A stretch of DNA of 64,000 bases from Rattus norvegicus (lineage: Eukaryota > Chordata > Mammalia > Rodentia > Muridae), in NCBI RefSeq assembly GCF_036323735.1, contig NC_086036.1, positions 25,369,564 through 25,433,563 on the forward strand, in the 5' to 3' direction. The first letter of the stretch is position 1; every line of letters starts with the position of its first letter. Below the pieces are notes generated by a model that made no database searches, was not told where the DNA came from, and saw nothing but the letters and a program-made list of their open reading frames with translations. Shown here one piece after another: positions 21,006 through 32,570 of the stretch. Position numbers and translations under genes: made by a program.

Positions 21006-21609
21006 AATGTTTCTCAGTGAGGTGAAGTGGGGTTTACTCATTTCATATCAATTTGGCCCCTAAAATTTTCCTACAAAAATATTGCACTCTAATTATAAAG
21101 GAAGCAAGATACAGTGGGCCATATATTTTTAATATTTACTTTGATCTAAGCAAAGATCTTAAAGCATTTTCTTTAAAAAATACTTTAAAGCGTATATTTA
21201 TCTAGAAATTATTTCATTCCTGTAGCTGAACAAAGGAGCCTGAGGGAAAATCACTTTAGTGTCACTGTCGGTGTAAACAAGGTCTGGCTCTAGACTGCAA
21301 TTGATTTATTACTGCACAGTTTAAGCTAATGATCTAAAGGTAGAATCTCTAACTTCTATGAAATTATGTTCAAATCCCTCTGCTAAAAAGAAAAAAGGAA
21401 ACTAGCAACATGTCACATTAGAATAAGCACTTGGGACACTAAGCATTCCCCAGTGACTTACCCTCAGAGTGTGTAGCCCAAGGATGCCATCTATACGGGT
21501 TCTTGGCAGTATTCACAGAGTTAAGAGGACAAACATTGTAATCATTAGTTAGAATGTATTTCACACAATACATTGCAATCATTAGTTACTATGTATTTCA
21601 TACATGTTG
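21006..21609. other. No gene recognised
   Basis: AT-rich unique-looking sequence. Confidence 0.4.
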
Positions 21610-21614
21610 CTTCT

Positions 21615-21646
<32 letters not shown>

Positions 21647-21652
21647 TTGGTC
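21610..21652. repeat. (TTG/CTG)n short trinucleotide run
   Basis: Mixed TTG and CTG units adjoining the B1 element, probably an expanded tail (T-rich on this strand) of that SINE. Confidence 0.8.
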
Positions 21653-21654
21653 TT

Positions 21655-21812
21655 TTGGTTTGATTGTCCAGACAGGGCTTCTCTGTGTAGCCCTGGCTGC
21701 TCTGTAACTCATCACACAGACCAGGCTAGTCTCAAACTCACAGAGATCCTTCTGCCTCTCCTTCCAAGTACTAGGACGAAAGGCTAAAAGGCGTGCACCA
21801 GCAGGCCCAGCC
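21655..21812 (-). mobile_element. B1 SINE
   Basis: Minus-strand B1 pattern: 'gacagggcttctctgtgtagccctggctg', 'gaccaggctagtctcaaactca' and an ending in 'ggcgtgcaccagcaggcccagc'. A 7SL-derived rodent SINE. Confidence 0.9.
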
Positions 21813-22290
21813 TTGTTTCATATATTTTATAAATATATTTGAATAATGAATGTTTGATATTTATCTACAATTCCCTATAGCTACAGTTTCCATGGGGTGG
21901 GAGTGGCGTATTCTTGTAGAAGTGAGAAACCAAAGATTTCCGCAAATCCGTAGCTGGGCCACCGTGGTAGTTACAATGTCATTGAGTGGGATTTTAACCG
22001 ACTAACCGAGCCCCCAGAATAACAGCTTTTAATTATTCTACTGTATTCTAACTTACAGGCACTTTTCTGCTTGAGGTTTTAGAAGCAGAAAGCCTAGCAT
22101 TTGAATTTGAGCATCAAGATGTGAAATGGGTATTGTAATGTCCATATTACAAATTAAAACTCTGAAGTCCTAGGGGATCAAGCAACTTTATGTTCTAATT
22201 ACCTACCTGGTGGGTGGCCACTCCAGGGAAAACCCAGTGACAGGACATTCTATCAAAGTCCTCCAGGCATTGGTACAAGTAAGGAAAGGC
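21813..22290. other. No gene recognised
   Basis: Unique-looking sequence. The last bases form the target of the next L1 insertion. Confidence 0.4.
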
Positions 22291-22300
22291 ACAAGGTCCT

Positions 22301-22718
22301 TTCTTTTTTAAAATTGGATATTTTATTTATTTACATTTCAAATGGTATCCCCTTTCCCAGTTTCCCCTCTGCAGATCCCTATCCCATCCTCCCTTACCCT
22401 GCTCTATGAGGGAGCTCCCCCACTTCCCCACCTACTCCCTCCTCCCTTCCCACCCTGGCATTCCCCTGCACTGGGGCATAGAGCCTTCACAGGACCAAGG
22501 GTCTCCCCTCTGATTGATGCCAGATAAGGCCCCTCGAGCTCCTTCAGTCCTTCTCCTAACTCCTCCACTGGGGTCCCTCTGATCAGTCCAATGGTTGGCT
22601 TCCAGAATCCTCATCTGTATTGGTCAGGATCTGGCAGAGCCTCTCAGGAGACAGCTGTATCAGGCTCCTGCAGACACCAAACAAGGCACTATTGCTGATG
22701 ACAAGAAGTGCTTGCCTG
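22301..22718 (-). mobile_element. 5'-truncated L1 3' UTR insertion
   Basis: T-rich tail at left, then a C-rich tract and the block 'ttcctcc..ctggcattcccctgcactggggcatagagcc'. Approximate TSD acaaggtcctttc (22291-22303) versus acaggtcctttc (22721-22732), one base different in length. Only 3' UTR is present. Confidence 0.82.
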
Positions 22719-22732
22719 ACACAGGTCCTTTC

Positions 22733-23019
22733 AATACATGGTCTAAACAAAATGTTTTCCCCATATTAATATCTTCAAGATCTTAAAGATGAAGTATAGA
22801 AACACAGTTAAAACTCAAACATTTATGTTCTAATGTCTTCTCTCGTTAAATTTTAATAGATAGATATATCTAGGAAACGTGCTTTATGTAATTTTATTAA
22901 GTTTACGTGGATTACATTCTTCTCAGTAATTGGTCTGCAAAATAAAATTCTTAGAAAGGAAAGAAGTGTGTGTTTTTAATTTTTTTTTTGAGTGAGCAGG
23001 GTGTGGCTGGCTGGTTATC
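22733..23019. other. No gene recognised; AT-rich
   Basis: Unique-looking sequence. Confidence 0.4.
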
Positions 23020-23165
23020 TGGTTTTGAGATAGTGTGTCACTATGAGCCCATCTGGCCTGGGATTCAAAAGAATCCTCCTCCCAAGGCAAAGTTGAGAGT
23101 GATCACATCACCATGTCATCATCCTCTCCGAAGGCAGAGGCATGGGAGGCACTGCTCTCCACCTT
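23020..23165 (-). mobile_element. Degenerate B1 remnant
   Basis: 'ttttgagatagtgtgtcactatgagcccatctggcctgggattc' resembles the reverse of an old B1, heavily mutated. Confidence 0.5.
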
Positions 23166-23339
23166 AGGTGGGGAGGGAAAGTCTAGCAACTCTAGATTTC
23201 ACAGAAACAGAGTCAAGCTTTATACTTCCTGTTCGTGCATATCTTTAAAGAATGTTAATAAGAGCTCTGAAAATGCTTTAAGAGTTATAAGGCTAACCAT
23301 GGACATGTGTTAAAGAAAGGGCCTTAAAAGCTTCAGCCA

Positions 23340-23650
23340 AAGGAGGAAGGGAAGGAAGGAAGGAAGGAAGGAAGGAAGGAAGGAAGGAAGGAAGGGAGGG
23401 AGAGAGAGAGGGAGAGAGAGGGAGGGAAGGAAGGATGGGGAAAGAGGGAGGGAGAAGGAGGAAGGGAGGGAGAGAGGGAGGAGGGAGGGAAGGAGAGGAA
23501 GATCAAAGGAGAGAGGGAAGGAAGGATGGGGAAGGAGGGAGGGAGAGGGAGGAAGGAGGGACAGAGGGAGTGCAAAGGAGGGAGGAAGGGAAGAAAGGAA
23601 AAGAACAGAAAGGAAAGGAGAGGAGAGGACAGGATAGGACAGGACAGGAA
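23340..23650 (+). repeat. Polypurine tract (GGAA)n / (GGGA)n
   Basis: About 310 bases almost without pyrimidines on the plus strand. The first part is pure GGAA, then mixed GGGA/GAGA/AGGAC units. Overlapping frames (Glu/Gly/Arg-rich on plus, Pro/Ser/Leu-rich on minus) are artefacts of the repeat. Confidence 0.97.
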
Positions 23651-24146
23651 ATTTTTCAGCCAGTTTCCTGGTTGCAAAAGTATTTGTTTGGTTAGGATTT
23701 GGCTGGAAGCTGGTAGCCATGTGCAAATCAATAGCACATATTTCAGTTATGCAAATACAACACTCTCAGAGTAGTTGATATGTTTACCTGGGACACTGAA
23801 CACCTGCAGATACGATCAGTGAGAGAAAACAAATTATGCAAAGCAAGTGAGATCTATGACCTATCTATTCACTTACACAAATTTTCAAATGTGTAATCAC
23901 GAAGCAGGAAAGAAGCAAGCATCCACATGAGATTTCTTATCCATCGCTGTGCCGGGATCTATTGTGAACTCTAATGAAGTGGAAACAATTACACATCACT
24001 CAAATAACTTTATACTAAGGAGAAGGCAAAGGCAGAGGATGTCCTCACATCTCACTATGTCTCAAAGACTTCCATGTTTGATCATCTTTTGAGAAACAAA
24101 CAAAAAACCTCAAGTACTCCCTAGATGTAGAAAATTACACTAACTG
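23651..24146. other. No gene recognised
   Basis: Unique-looking sequence. Confidence 0.4.
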
Positions 24147-24250
24147 CCATTCATTCATTCATTCATTCATTCACGTATCTAAGAACAATATTCACTAAGC
24201 ATCTGTGCCTGTGCTTAGTCTGTGCACGGTGTGACAGGGCTGTCTGCTTT
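24147..24250 (+). mobile_element. L2-like fragment with (CATT)n expansion
   Basis: Six to seven CATT units followed by 'cactaagcatctgtgcctgtgcttagtctgtgcac', the L2/MIR 3' end layout of CATT repeats plus a 'gcctactatgtgc'-like block. Confidence 0.5.
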
Positions 24251-24473
24251 GGGGGTTCTGGAGCATGTCCACGCTAAACAACCCACCATTCACTGGGAGG
24301 AATGGTTTTAAATAATAACTAAGGAGATTTGGAAAAGCTAGACAAATGGGGATACGTGCAAAGAGTTGGAAAGGCAGGTTATACTGGAATCTACCAGAAG
24401 GAAATTTGTTGATCTGGAAGAACTGAAGGGCTGGCTCACACACTTGCTAGGAACTGGAGACTACTCTGCCTCA

Positions 24474-24556
24474 GCACATAGCCCTGGACGGACTAGAATT
24501 CACTGAGTAGACCAGGCTTGCCTTGAACTTATAACAGTCTCTCCCACTCTGCCTTA
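24474..24556 (-). mobile_element. Short B1 fragment
   Basis: 'gtagaccaggcttgccttgaactt' is the B1 core in reverse. Only about half an element. Confidence 0.65.
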
Positions 24557-24734
24557 CACAATATATTCCTAAGTAACCAGATGAATCGAAAAGTAACATA
24601 GAAACTGGAAAGAACTTTACACTGATGTATTCTTAGATAATTTAATGTCACTTTATAATATAATATAAAGTATAATGTAAAGTTTTCATTTTCTTGTGTC
24701 TCAATTTTTTAAATAAAAATGTATTATTTTAAAA

Positions 24735-24945
24735 ATATGAATATTTCTCCTTCATGTCTGTATGCTGACTGCTTGTATGCTTGGTGCCCAAGGAAATCAG
24801 AGGAGGGCATCAGACCCCCATTGGATTGGAGCTACTGATGATTACTAGCTGCCATTTGGATGCTGGGAACCAAACCTGGGTTGGCTGCCAGAGCAGTAGA
24901 TGCTATTAACTGACGAAGCATTCCAACAGCCCCATGGCTTATTTC
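24735..24945 (-). mobile_element. B2/B3-type SINE
   Basis: Reverse pattern: 'gcccaaggaaatcagaggagggcatcagaccccc', 'gctgccatttggatgctgggaacc' and 'agcagtagatgctattaactg'. About 20-25 percent diverged by eye. Confidence 0.8.
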
Positions 24946-25599
24946 CAACATACAGAAATGTACTTGGTTTCTGTGTATAGAATTAGAACCAACCATCTTT
25001 CTAAATTAATTCATTTTTGACATTTTATCTATGTATTATTTAATTTTTATAATCAAATTTGTATTGCCTATAATTATATCAGCTTTATGTCTACTTTCTC
25101 AACTCTTTGTCTTCTATCAATTTTCTTGCCTTAATTGTAGTGTGTAGGACCTGGGCGCACCATTGATTAGAGTGGAGAATGGAGATTTCTTTTCCTCATT
25201 CCCGATCCCAACTGGAGAACTTAATCTCTTTCCAATAAATATGATATGTGTTGTAGGATTTTTTTTCTAGATTTGACAATCAAAATATAAATTTATCAAA
25301 TGAATTTGAATTAAAACTAGCTTTATTAATGTCTTTTTGCTAATTTTCAAATTTCTTATCTTAAAATTATTAGAATATTAAAAGTACATTTCTGTGGTTG
25401 ATTCTGAGTTTATCAGCCTAACCCTTAAGAGAATATTTTATCAACTGAAAATATTAGGCAAAATCATGCAACAAAGCCAAGGAGAATAGATCAGATGAGT
25501 CATCAGTTTTAATTAATTATTATGGCATATCTTAAATAATAAATTAGATTTACTGACTATTTTAAGGTTATTAATTATTTGTATATGTAGGCATATGTT
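24946..25599. other. No gene recognised; strongly AT-rich
   Basis: Unique-looking sequence with many short A/T runs. Confidence 0.4.
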
Positions 25600-25890
25600 A
25601 ATATATTGTGCATATGCATATGCATGTGAAGGACAGAGGTCATCATCAGGTGACTTCCTCAATTACTTTAAGCCTTATTTATTTTTTGCGATAGGGTAAC
25701 TTATTGAACCTAGATCTCACACATTATTTCGGGAAGAATTCCTGTCCGTTAAGTTCCAGGGTTTCTTCTGTCTCTATTTCTCTGTCATTGGAATTACAGA
25801 TACATGCTACTGTCTCTGACTTTCATATGTATACTGGGGACCAAACCTGGGACAAGCACTTCAGCAACTGACCTACTTCTCCTGCCCCAG
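25600..25890 (-). mobile_element. B4/ID-B1-type SINE remnant
   Basis: Reverse pattern: 'gcatgtgaaggacagaggtcatcatcaggtgacttcc', a B1-like middle, then 'tactggggaccaaacctgggacaagcacttcagcaactgac'. Confidence 0.65.
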
Positions 25891-26439
25891 ATGTATTAAC
25901 TCGAAAATGCAACTTTCAAGAAGACTGTAGGCTAAATACATAATGACCACACATTTTTTTAAAAAAATGAGGGATGTAGAAGTCAACCTTGTGAAGGAAA
26001 AGGTGTGGTGGAAAGCGAAGTGTCACAGGCTCCTGTGACATTTTAAATAGTCCTGATCTGCCATATACAGCATTAGACCTAAGATGGCTCCGGGCACACT
26101 GGTAAGACAACAAAAAGTAACCAAAGCCAAGGCAGTGGCCACTCCTCGGTCCTCACGGAAGTCCTCACAAGGAAGATGCTTCCCCCACTCCTTCTGAGTT
26201 ACCCCATTAGGCAGGGTTTTCATTGGAGCACCGTGATGGTGTGGTGAGATACGATTGGCCAAGGATTTAGGGGCTTGGGGTTGGCTCAAACACTGTCTAT
26301 AAGCTTGTAGACTAAGCAATGAACTCAGATCTGCCCCTGGATGCTCGTCTCCGGAGTCGGACTTCCTGGGATTTGTCAAGTGACCCTGTCGCCTCTCATT
26401 CCCACATCCTTGGTGCTGTTTGCACAAAAATATATTCTT
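25891..26439. other. Unclassified; contains a 134-aa minus-strand open frame
   Basis: The frame at 26023-26427 (minus) carries a hydrophobic stretch (ALALVTFCCLTSVPGAILGLML) but no recognised domain or splice context. The sequence could be part of an old LTR element; I cannot name one. Confidence 0.3.
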
Positions 26440-26720
26440 GATGGCTGGGTGGATAGCTCAGTGGGTAAAGGCAGCACTTGATGGGCAAGCCCGATGACTT
26501 GAGTTTAGATCCCCAGAACTCACACTAAAGCCAGACACACTAGGAAAAATATCGTGATCTCAGTACACCCCAAAGGGAAGACTTAAGGTGGAGACAGACG
26601 CCCATAGGCCAGCTAGCCTGGCTTAGGCAGCTGGGAAGAGACCTTGTTTCAAACAAGTTGAAAGGTGAAAGTTGTGACTGCCACATATTCACACATAGTC
26701 ACAAGCATATACACACATTT
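26440..26720 (+). mobile_element. B4/ID-B1-type SINE remnant
   Basis: tRNA-like head ('ggtggatagctcagtgggtaaaggc', 'gtttagatccccagaactcac'), then a B1-like right part ('ggccagctagcctggc', 'gagaccttgtttcaaa'). Confidence 0.72.
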
Positions 26721-27109
26721 GGACTTTTGGAAAAGCAACCATCGTGTTGCTAGGGCACCACATTTGAGTCTTTTGAAAGAATAGTGTCTAAAAAGCTCAT
26801 ACCGTAAAAGTGCATCCAGATCATGAACATTCGTGCAAAACCCGAGTTACATCATTGCAAGTCCGTCGCTGTAACACTGTTTGCCCAAATAGTCTGACGG
26901 TGCAAAGAAATGAGCTGTGGTGTTTTTCTGTACAGTGGAAGTCCAAAGCTGTAACTTCTAAATGAAGGAAGGAGCCAGGAATGACGAAAAGATCAAGATG
27001 TGAGTATGAAGGTGAATGAGAACAAAGCCCAGGGAGGCATCTCCAGGACAGTGAAGTGATTAAAGCATCAGCTTCATGGGCTTACTAAAGTCAAAATGAA
27101 AAGAAAAAA
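26721..27109. other. No gene recognised
   Basis: Unique-looking sequence with scattered CpGs. Confidence 0.4.
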
Positions 27110-27325
27110 TATCATGTGTGCTTTATTCCTATGTTTGTGACCCCTGTGCCTGCGGGTGTGTCTGTGCAACGTGTGCTTGCCTCGTGCCTGCAGAGGCCAG
27201 AAGAGGGGGCCGGATCTCCTGCAAGTGGAATTACAGACAAGGAAGCCAAGACATGGTGCTGGGAACTGAACTCCTCTGCAAAAGCAAGAACTCTTAGCTG
27301 AGCCGTCACTCTAGCCCTCCTGTAT
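27110..27325 (-). mobile_element. B3-type SINE
   Basis: Reverse pattern: 'gaggccagaagagggggccggatctcctg', 'gtggaattacagacaaggaag' and 'catggtgctgggaactgaactcc'. Confidence 0.82.
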
Positions 27326-28138
27326 AGAGCTCGCCTGCAGTGTTGAATGAAGAAAGGGTCCAAGGGTAAATAGAATATGGCATGGCATTCTAAGCTGAAG
27401 TAAAATCAACAGCATTATTTAATATTTACAAGTACAGTTTATTCTCATTAGCTGTGGTTGTTTTACAAAGTTTCTATGAACACCAAATTAGCAAATACTG
27501 AACCATTGCTCGTATGAGAAACATAGAGCCGGGTACCTGAGATGCTCTGGTCACGTTTTAATTAACTGATCAACACAGCTTTTGTCTGACATGCTGACTA
27601 TTTAAAGACACGTGTAGGCATGAAGCACGGAACTTGTGGTGAACTCTACTGGGACGCATGCCTCACAGTGCTTATCGCTCACATATTTTCTCCGTGAGGT
27701 ACACTGCAGCCTCCGTGCACTTAGGAGGTCTGGACTGTACTTCAGTGCCTGTTGGGCTCCACTCTACAGAGGGAAAACATCATCAAAGCCTACAGCAACA
27801 TGAAGAATGTGTCACCGCATAGATCACAGGATGACGGCTGTTGCAGCAAGGAGGCATCAGGACTACAGACGTCCTCCACTCTGCACATGTCTGCCTGTGA
27901 CAGAAGAAAGCTCTTTAACTATTTATTTTGGAGTGCAAGCAAGCTTGATGTGTAAACAGATTTACAAGTATGGAATCCACAAACAATGGCTGTAGGTACA
28001 TGTACATATTCCAGCTACCAATTATAAAGCACAGAAATGATCAGCAAGTTCAGCAAAGATAACATATGGGGAGGGGCTGAAAGGGATGGGAAAGAAAAGA
28101 AAAATGAGAAATTTTCCAAAAAGAAAACAAAGAAAGAA

Positions 28139-28140
<2 letters not shown>
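27326..28140. other. No gene recognised
   Basis: Unique-looking sequence. The small overlapping frames at 27752-27995 have no recognised similarity. Confidence 0.4.

Positions 28141-28182
<42 letters not shown>
28141..28182. repeat. (CA)n microsatellite
   Basis: About 21 pure units. Confidence 0.98.
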
Positions 28183-28184
<2 letters not shown>

Positions 28185-28474
28185 AGGATAAATCAAAATC
28201 AAATAAATGGCTGCTCATAGCAAGTCCATATTATTTTAGGTAATTTTCCTTGGGCCTAAAATAGTTCACATGTAATAGTAAAATCTTTAAGATTAATTTA
28301 TAATTTGTTAATAAAATTACTAATTAACTAGGGCTTTTAAATCCCATTATTAGTAAGCGTTTGAGCTGACTTCAGTCAGTCATAATGATTTTAGATTTTA
28401 AAATGTCACTAAATTAACTTCCTTTGAAAGGTTTTCTAGCAGAAGTCTAGAGTAACTCATTGTATCCTCTGAAT
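28183..28474. other. No gene recognised
   Basis: AT-rich spacer. Confidence 0.4.
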
Positions 28475-28740
28475 AGCTGAGAGCTATTGACAGTTGATGG
28501 CTTCTCAGAGAGGGAGAGCCAGTTTTCTTTAAGGGTGTGGCCTCTGGTAGCAGACCAGGCTCCAGTGAATGGTACACACCCAGGAGCATATGAGCAACAC
28601 AGATTGGATTTGATGGGTTATTTGTTTTTAAGGAGGCCATGAAGTTGACAGTGGTGCAGGTGGATCCGAGAGGAGTTAAGGGTAAATATGATTAAAAAAA
28701 TACATTATATGAAATTTTCAAAGAATCAATAAAAGTCTTA
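28475..28740 (+). mobile_element. Lx-type L1 3' UTR end
   Basis: Blocks 'tgacagttgatggcttctcagagaggg', 'agggtgtggcctctgg', 'ctccagtgaatgg' and 'agcaacacagattggatttgatgggtta', with the terminal 'aatcaataaaag'. The same family recurs at 41641 and 61715. Confidence 0.85.
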
Positions 28741-29445
28741 AAATTGATCTCAGGTTTTTACTCCATGTAAGAAAAATGTCATATATAAGATAAAAACAGG
28801 AGGTTATCCAATAAGATTTAGAAATGTTTCTTCATTACAGTTGTAATTTTAGGTATTCATGTTTATTCTCAAGATGTAGTGTCACTATTCACATAAATAA
28901 TTCAGATAAATATTTATTTACTTGGTTAGCAAATTAATGAAATAAATGCTTACTTACCAGAATTTCTTAGAACCCAGAGATGGCAATGGCAATAATATAA
29001 AAGAAAGTAATATTCACTAATGTAAGCCAGAAGTTATTATTTTTTTATTACAAAATATTGTTCAAGGAAATTAGTAACATTATCATGGTCATAGATGTAA
29101 TTATGGAAGGAGATACAAAGAGTTCCTTTTACATTCACCATTTTATATTTTGTAAGCACATTTGCTTCTTGTCTATGGAAGCACACACATGGAGACAAAG
29201 ATTTATGTTAAAATTTGCGAAGAAATAATTCTATTGGCATACATACCAGAATTTTTATCTGAATTTTATTTTATTTCAAATTTGAGTATACTGTGAAAGC
29301 TCAATTACACTGGACTTCACGTTTCAAAGATGTACAGAAAAATTTTAATCAGGTTGTTTTCCTCTTTATTTATTTATTGAAAATAAATATATTTAAATAT
29401 ATAAAGATACAATCTATTCTGACCACAGTTTCCTTTCCTCCAAGT
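28741..29445. other. No gene recognised; AT-rich
   Basis: Unique-looking sequence, very AT-rich. Confidence 0.4.
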
Positions 29446-29612
29446 CCTCCGCCCCTGTGGTAATTTGAATTACCCGATAGGCTTAATTTGTTTGGAATGC
29501 TGGGTCATTAGGAAGTAGTGCTACTTGAGAGAGATTAGGAGGTGTGGTCTTGTTGGAGGAAGTGTGTCACTGGGGGTGGGCCTTGGGATTTCAGAAGCTC
29601 AAGCCAGGCCTA

Positions 29613-29707
<95 letters not shown>

Positions 29708-29880
29708 GCCTGTAGATCTGGATATAGACCTCTCAGCATCATGTCTGCCTATGTGGCCCCCCTGCTAATAATGATTAAACCCCTGAAACTGTAAGAAAGC
29801 CCCGATTAAATGCTTCCTTTTATAAGAATTGCTGTGGTCATGATGGCTCTTCATAGCAATAGAACACAGATTAAGGCACA
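29446..29880 (+). mobile_element. Abundant rodent interspersed repeat with internal microsatellite
   Basis: Flanks of the microsatellite read 'taggaggtgtggtcttgttggaggaagtgtgtcactg' and 'gtctgcctatgtgg...aaacccctgaaactgtaagaaagccccgattaaatg'. This is a very common rodent repeat whose formal name I am not certain of. Confidence 0.7.
29613..29704. repeat. (TCTG)n(TC)n compound microsatellite
   Basis: Seven TCTG units followed by about 32 TC units, embedded in the surrounding interspersed repeat. Confidence 0.98.
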
Positions 29881-29950
29881 ATCCCACGTTCCCAGCTCCA
29901 TGCCTTTGTTCTTTCTCTCTCGAGAAAACACATGAGCAAACAAGCAAACT

Positions 29951-29951
<1 letters not shown>

Positions 29952-30000
<49 letters not shown>
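29952..30000. repeat. (CA)n microsatellite
   Basis: About 24 pure CA units. Confidence 0.98.
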
Positions 30001-30002
<2 letters not shown>

Positions 30003-31240
30003 TGAAAGCACACAATTGGAAATATTCAAACAAAAGACCAGTAATATAAAAAGTGCCCCAAAATACCATTGAATTCCTCTAGTGTTGACCAACGGGGCCT
30101 ACTGTTAAATGTGCTTAACATACCCAGTGAGACTCCATTGGAGAACACAATTTTTCCTTTGTAAGCAGATACCAATTGGAGATAATTTCTTGGTTAAGTG
30201 TGAGAACTTGTGTCTGTTACCCCTCTCAGTGCTGGGACTTAATCTTTGTATATACTAGATAACCTCTGAGTTAAGTTTAGCAACAATGTTTTAGAATGGG
30301 ACTGTGAGGGAAGACAGCCTACTAGGGAGTGCCCTAGTTATAGTGGACCAATCAGTGCACTGTAAAAGATGGTCACGTGAATGGCTAAGAAGTGCTCAAT
30401 CAATGTGGCAGACATAATTTACTTTTATGTATGTGTTGACTTTGAACTAATTTGTCATCTCAGAAGAGATATTAGAGACCTCAAGACCAAAAGTGTTTCC
30501 TATCTTAGAATTCGGGCAATTATGTCATATTCTGTCTATGAAGTCTCCATAGATACCATGTAGATGCTATCTTCCTTTGCATAAAACTGCCTTAATCATT
30601 TCTTACATACTTGTGGATAACAGAAAGGCAGGGCCCCAACTTAAAACTGCGCTCCTTCCAAAGGGACCATTTTGTTGTTGTTTTGTTCTTGTTGTTCCAG
30701 TTCTGCAGCTGCTATTACAGTTAATAACTTTTATTTCACTTGTCCCAATGTCTATCTCCCTGCTTAGAATATACCAGAGAGTAGTGACTGTGTGGTTAGT
30801 ACAAGAAAGAAGGTCAACTTCTTGGCCACAAACAAACAGCAAAGGGACTTCTGGTTGCTTACAAATCTCCAGAAAGGCTATGGCACAGGGCTTGGCTCCT
30901 GCCTAGGCAGGAGCATGGCAGATTTGAAAAGTGTCCAATTACACCACAAACGTTCTGATAGGAACACTGCAGCTGCAGTCTGAAACAGCAGCCAGCACTC
31001 AGATATTAACACCACGTCTCCCTTCACAGCAAAATTCCAGAAAGACTAGCTTCCGGCTCCAGGAAGCTCGTCCGAAGATCTATCTCACCAAAAGAAGAGT
31101 TCTGGATTTCTCTTTTATAATTCCAACCTTCTCGAGGGACATCTGACAGGAATATCGAGGCTAACATGACTGCACACTAATTGAAAGGAAGTTTAGAAGC
31201 ATTGTGCTTGACATAGTAGCATGTAGGAAGAGGTACGGAC
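30001..31240. other. Mixed region, possible L1 UTR scrap at 30080-30320
   Basis: 'gcagataccaattggagataatttcttggtta..cccctctcagtgctgggac' resembles a piece of rodent L1-family UTR. The rest is unclassified. Confidence 0.4.
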
Positions 31241-31418
31241 AAGCGCAATAAATGTGTCGCACACGGGGCCGGCCTCCTCGCCCAGTTAATTTGCTTGATT
31301 TGTTTCACTTCGTGGAGAATGTGTTTTCTTACTTGAAGGTGCATTCTCTTTCCCTAGAGTGAATCTTTGCTCCAGGGCCCATGGTGCTTTCTTACGAATC
31401 GTTTTCTCTCATACTCAG

Positions 31419-31521
31419 TAGCAATGCCTTCTGCCTCCATGGAGAGTCTCTGCCGCTTCGAGGGCGTGCTCGATGAGCCTCTCCCATGGATGAGAGGACG
31501 CTGCTACGAACAGCTACCAAT
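31419..31521 (+). CDS. Candidate coding exon, gene unrecognised
   Basis: A pyrimidine-rich run and CAG (31416-31418) look like a splice acceptor. After two bases completing a codon, 33 codons are open, containing several CpGs and no low-complexity sequence (ATGs at 31424 and 31439). The segment ends at a near-consensus donor GTAAGT (31522-31527). The exon would be 103 bp, phase 1 in and phase 2 out. The peptide starts AMPSASMESLCRFEGVLDEP and is rich in charged residues. I do not recognise the gene. It could be an alternative first coding exon, an internal exon or a chance arrangement. No other exon of the same gene is evident nearby. Confidence 0.4.
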
Positions 31522-31527
31522 GTAAGT

Positions 31528-32261
31528 GGCATGCAGAAGTTTACTTCCTACCTGCCGGTTTAGTGCCAGGGAACAGCGTAGAAGGCCAGAAAGGATGCAT
31601 AGGTATATAAAATGTTTTCTCTAATTTCACTTCTATAACACAATAAGATAAGGTCATTGTAGGAATCACTTTTTTTTTTAAACAAAACGGCCCCACAGTG
31701 CCCAAGTTACCAGGAAATCAGCTTGTTCAAGGACACGAGGGCTTCCATTTATTGTGGATTTCACATGAAATGTCCATGCTAGTTGTCACTCAGGTAAACA
31801 GAGACTCAATTCCCTGTCAGAGGCATAATGAACACATCTTAGAAAGGTTCCTGCAGAATTTTAAATGGTATTTCCATGACGTGTGTTGTATTTTTTTACG
31901 CATTGATCTGAAGCCTTCTATTGCCTTTTGATATTTGGTTTCTAACCCACACGAAATATCAGAAGCTGGGGTATGCATAAGGAGAAAAGGAAGAGGGGGA
32001 GATGTTATACATCGGGAGCAAGTAGTGGTCGCAGGAGTCAGAGTGTACTCTGTGAACCTGTGGCCTCTGTGTCCTTCTTTATATCGAATTCCCTAAATGC
32101 TCACCTGTTGTCACCTGGGTAACTTCAGCCAGCAACCCCAAAAGCTCTCAGGATTGCAACACATAATAATTAGAGCAGTATCGTTGACTGCACTGGAAAT
32201 ATAAAAAAAGTGTCCAATATGAAGTAATCAAACTCTTGGGCCCTTATGATTTTTCAATATA
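31528..32261. other. No gene recognised
   Basis: Unique-looking sequence following the candidate exon. The 77-aa frame at 31698 has no recognised similarity. Confidence 0.4.
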
Positions 32262-32489
32262 ATACTTTCATTAATTCTTTGATAATTTCATACATGCATA
32301 GAATGCATTTGGTATTACTCACCATCCAGGCCTACCCTTAATGCCTGTCAGATTCACCCAGCACTCCCACCCCTTTCCAACTTCATGTTCTCTTTATTTT
32401 TTTAATTTAAAGATTATAATTACATTGTTTCCCCCTTTCCTCTCCTCAAGCCCCCTCCCTTACACCCCTCTTTGCTCTCTAAACTGTTG

Positions 32490-32521
<32 letters not shown>

Positions 32522-32530
32522 GGTGGTGGT

Positions 32531-32570
<40 letters not shown>

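Noticed and set aside
23310..23737. Ser/Pro/Leu-rich 138-aa and 134-aa frames
   Set aside because: Antisense of the polypurine tract.
24147..24172. CRISPR-like or direct-repeat array
   Set aside because: It is a simple CATT repeat. No spacer-repeat architecture exists anywhere in the window.
26023..26427. 134-aa minus-strand frame with a hydrophobic segment
   Set aside because: Single frame without splice context. It may be part of an old LTR; I could not name a family.
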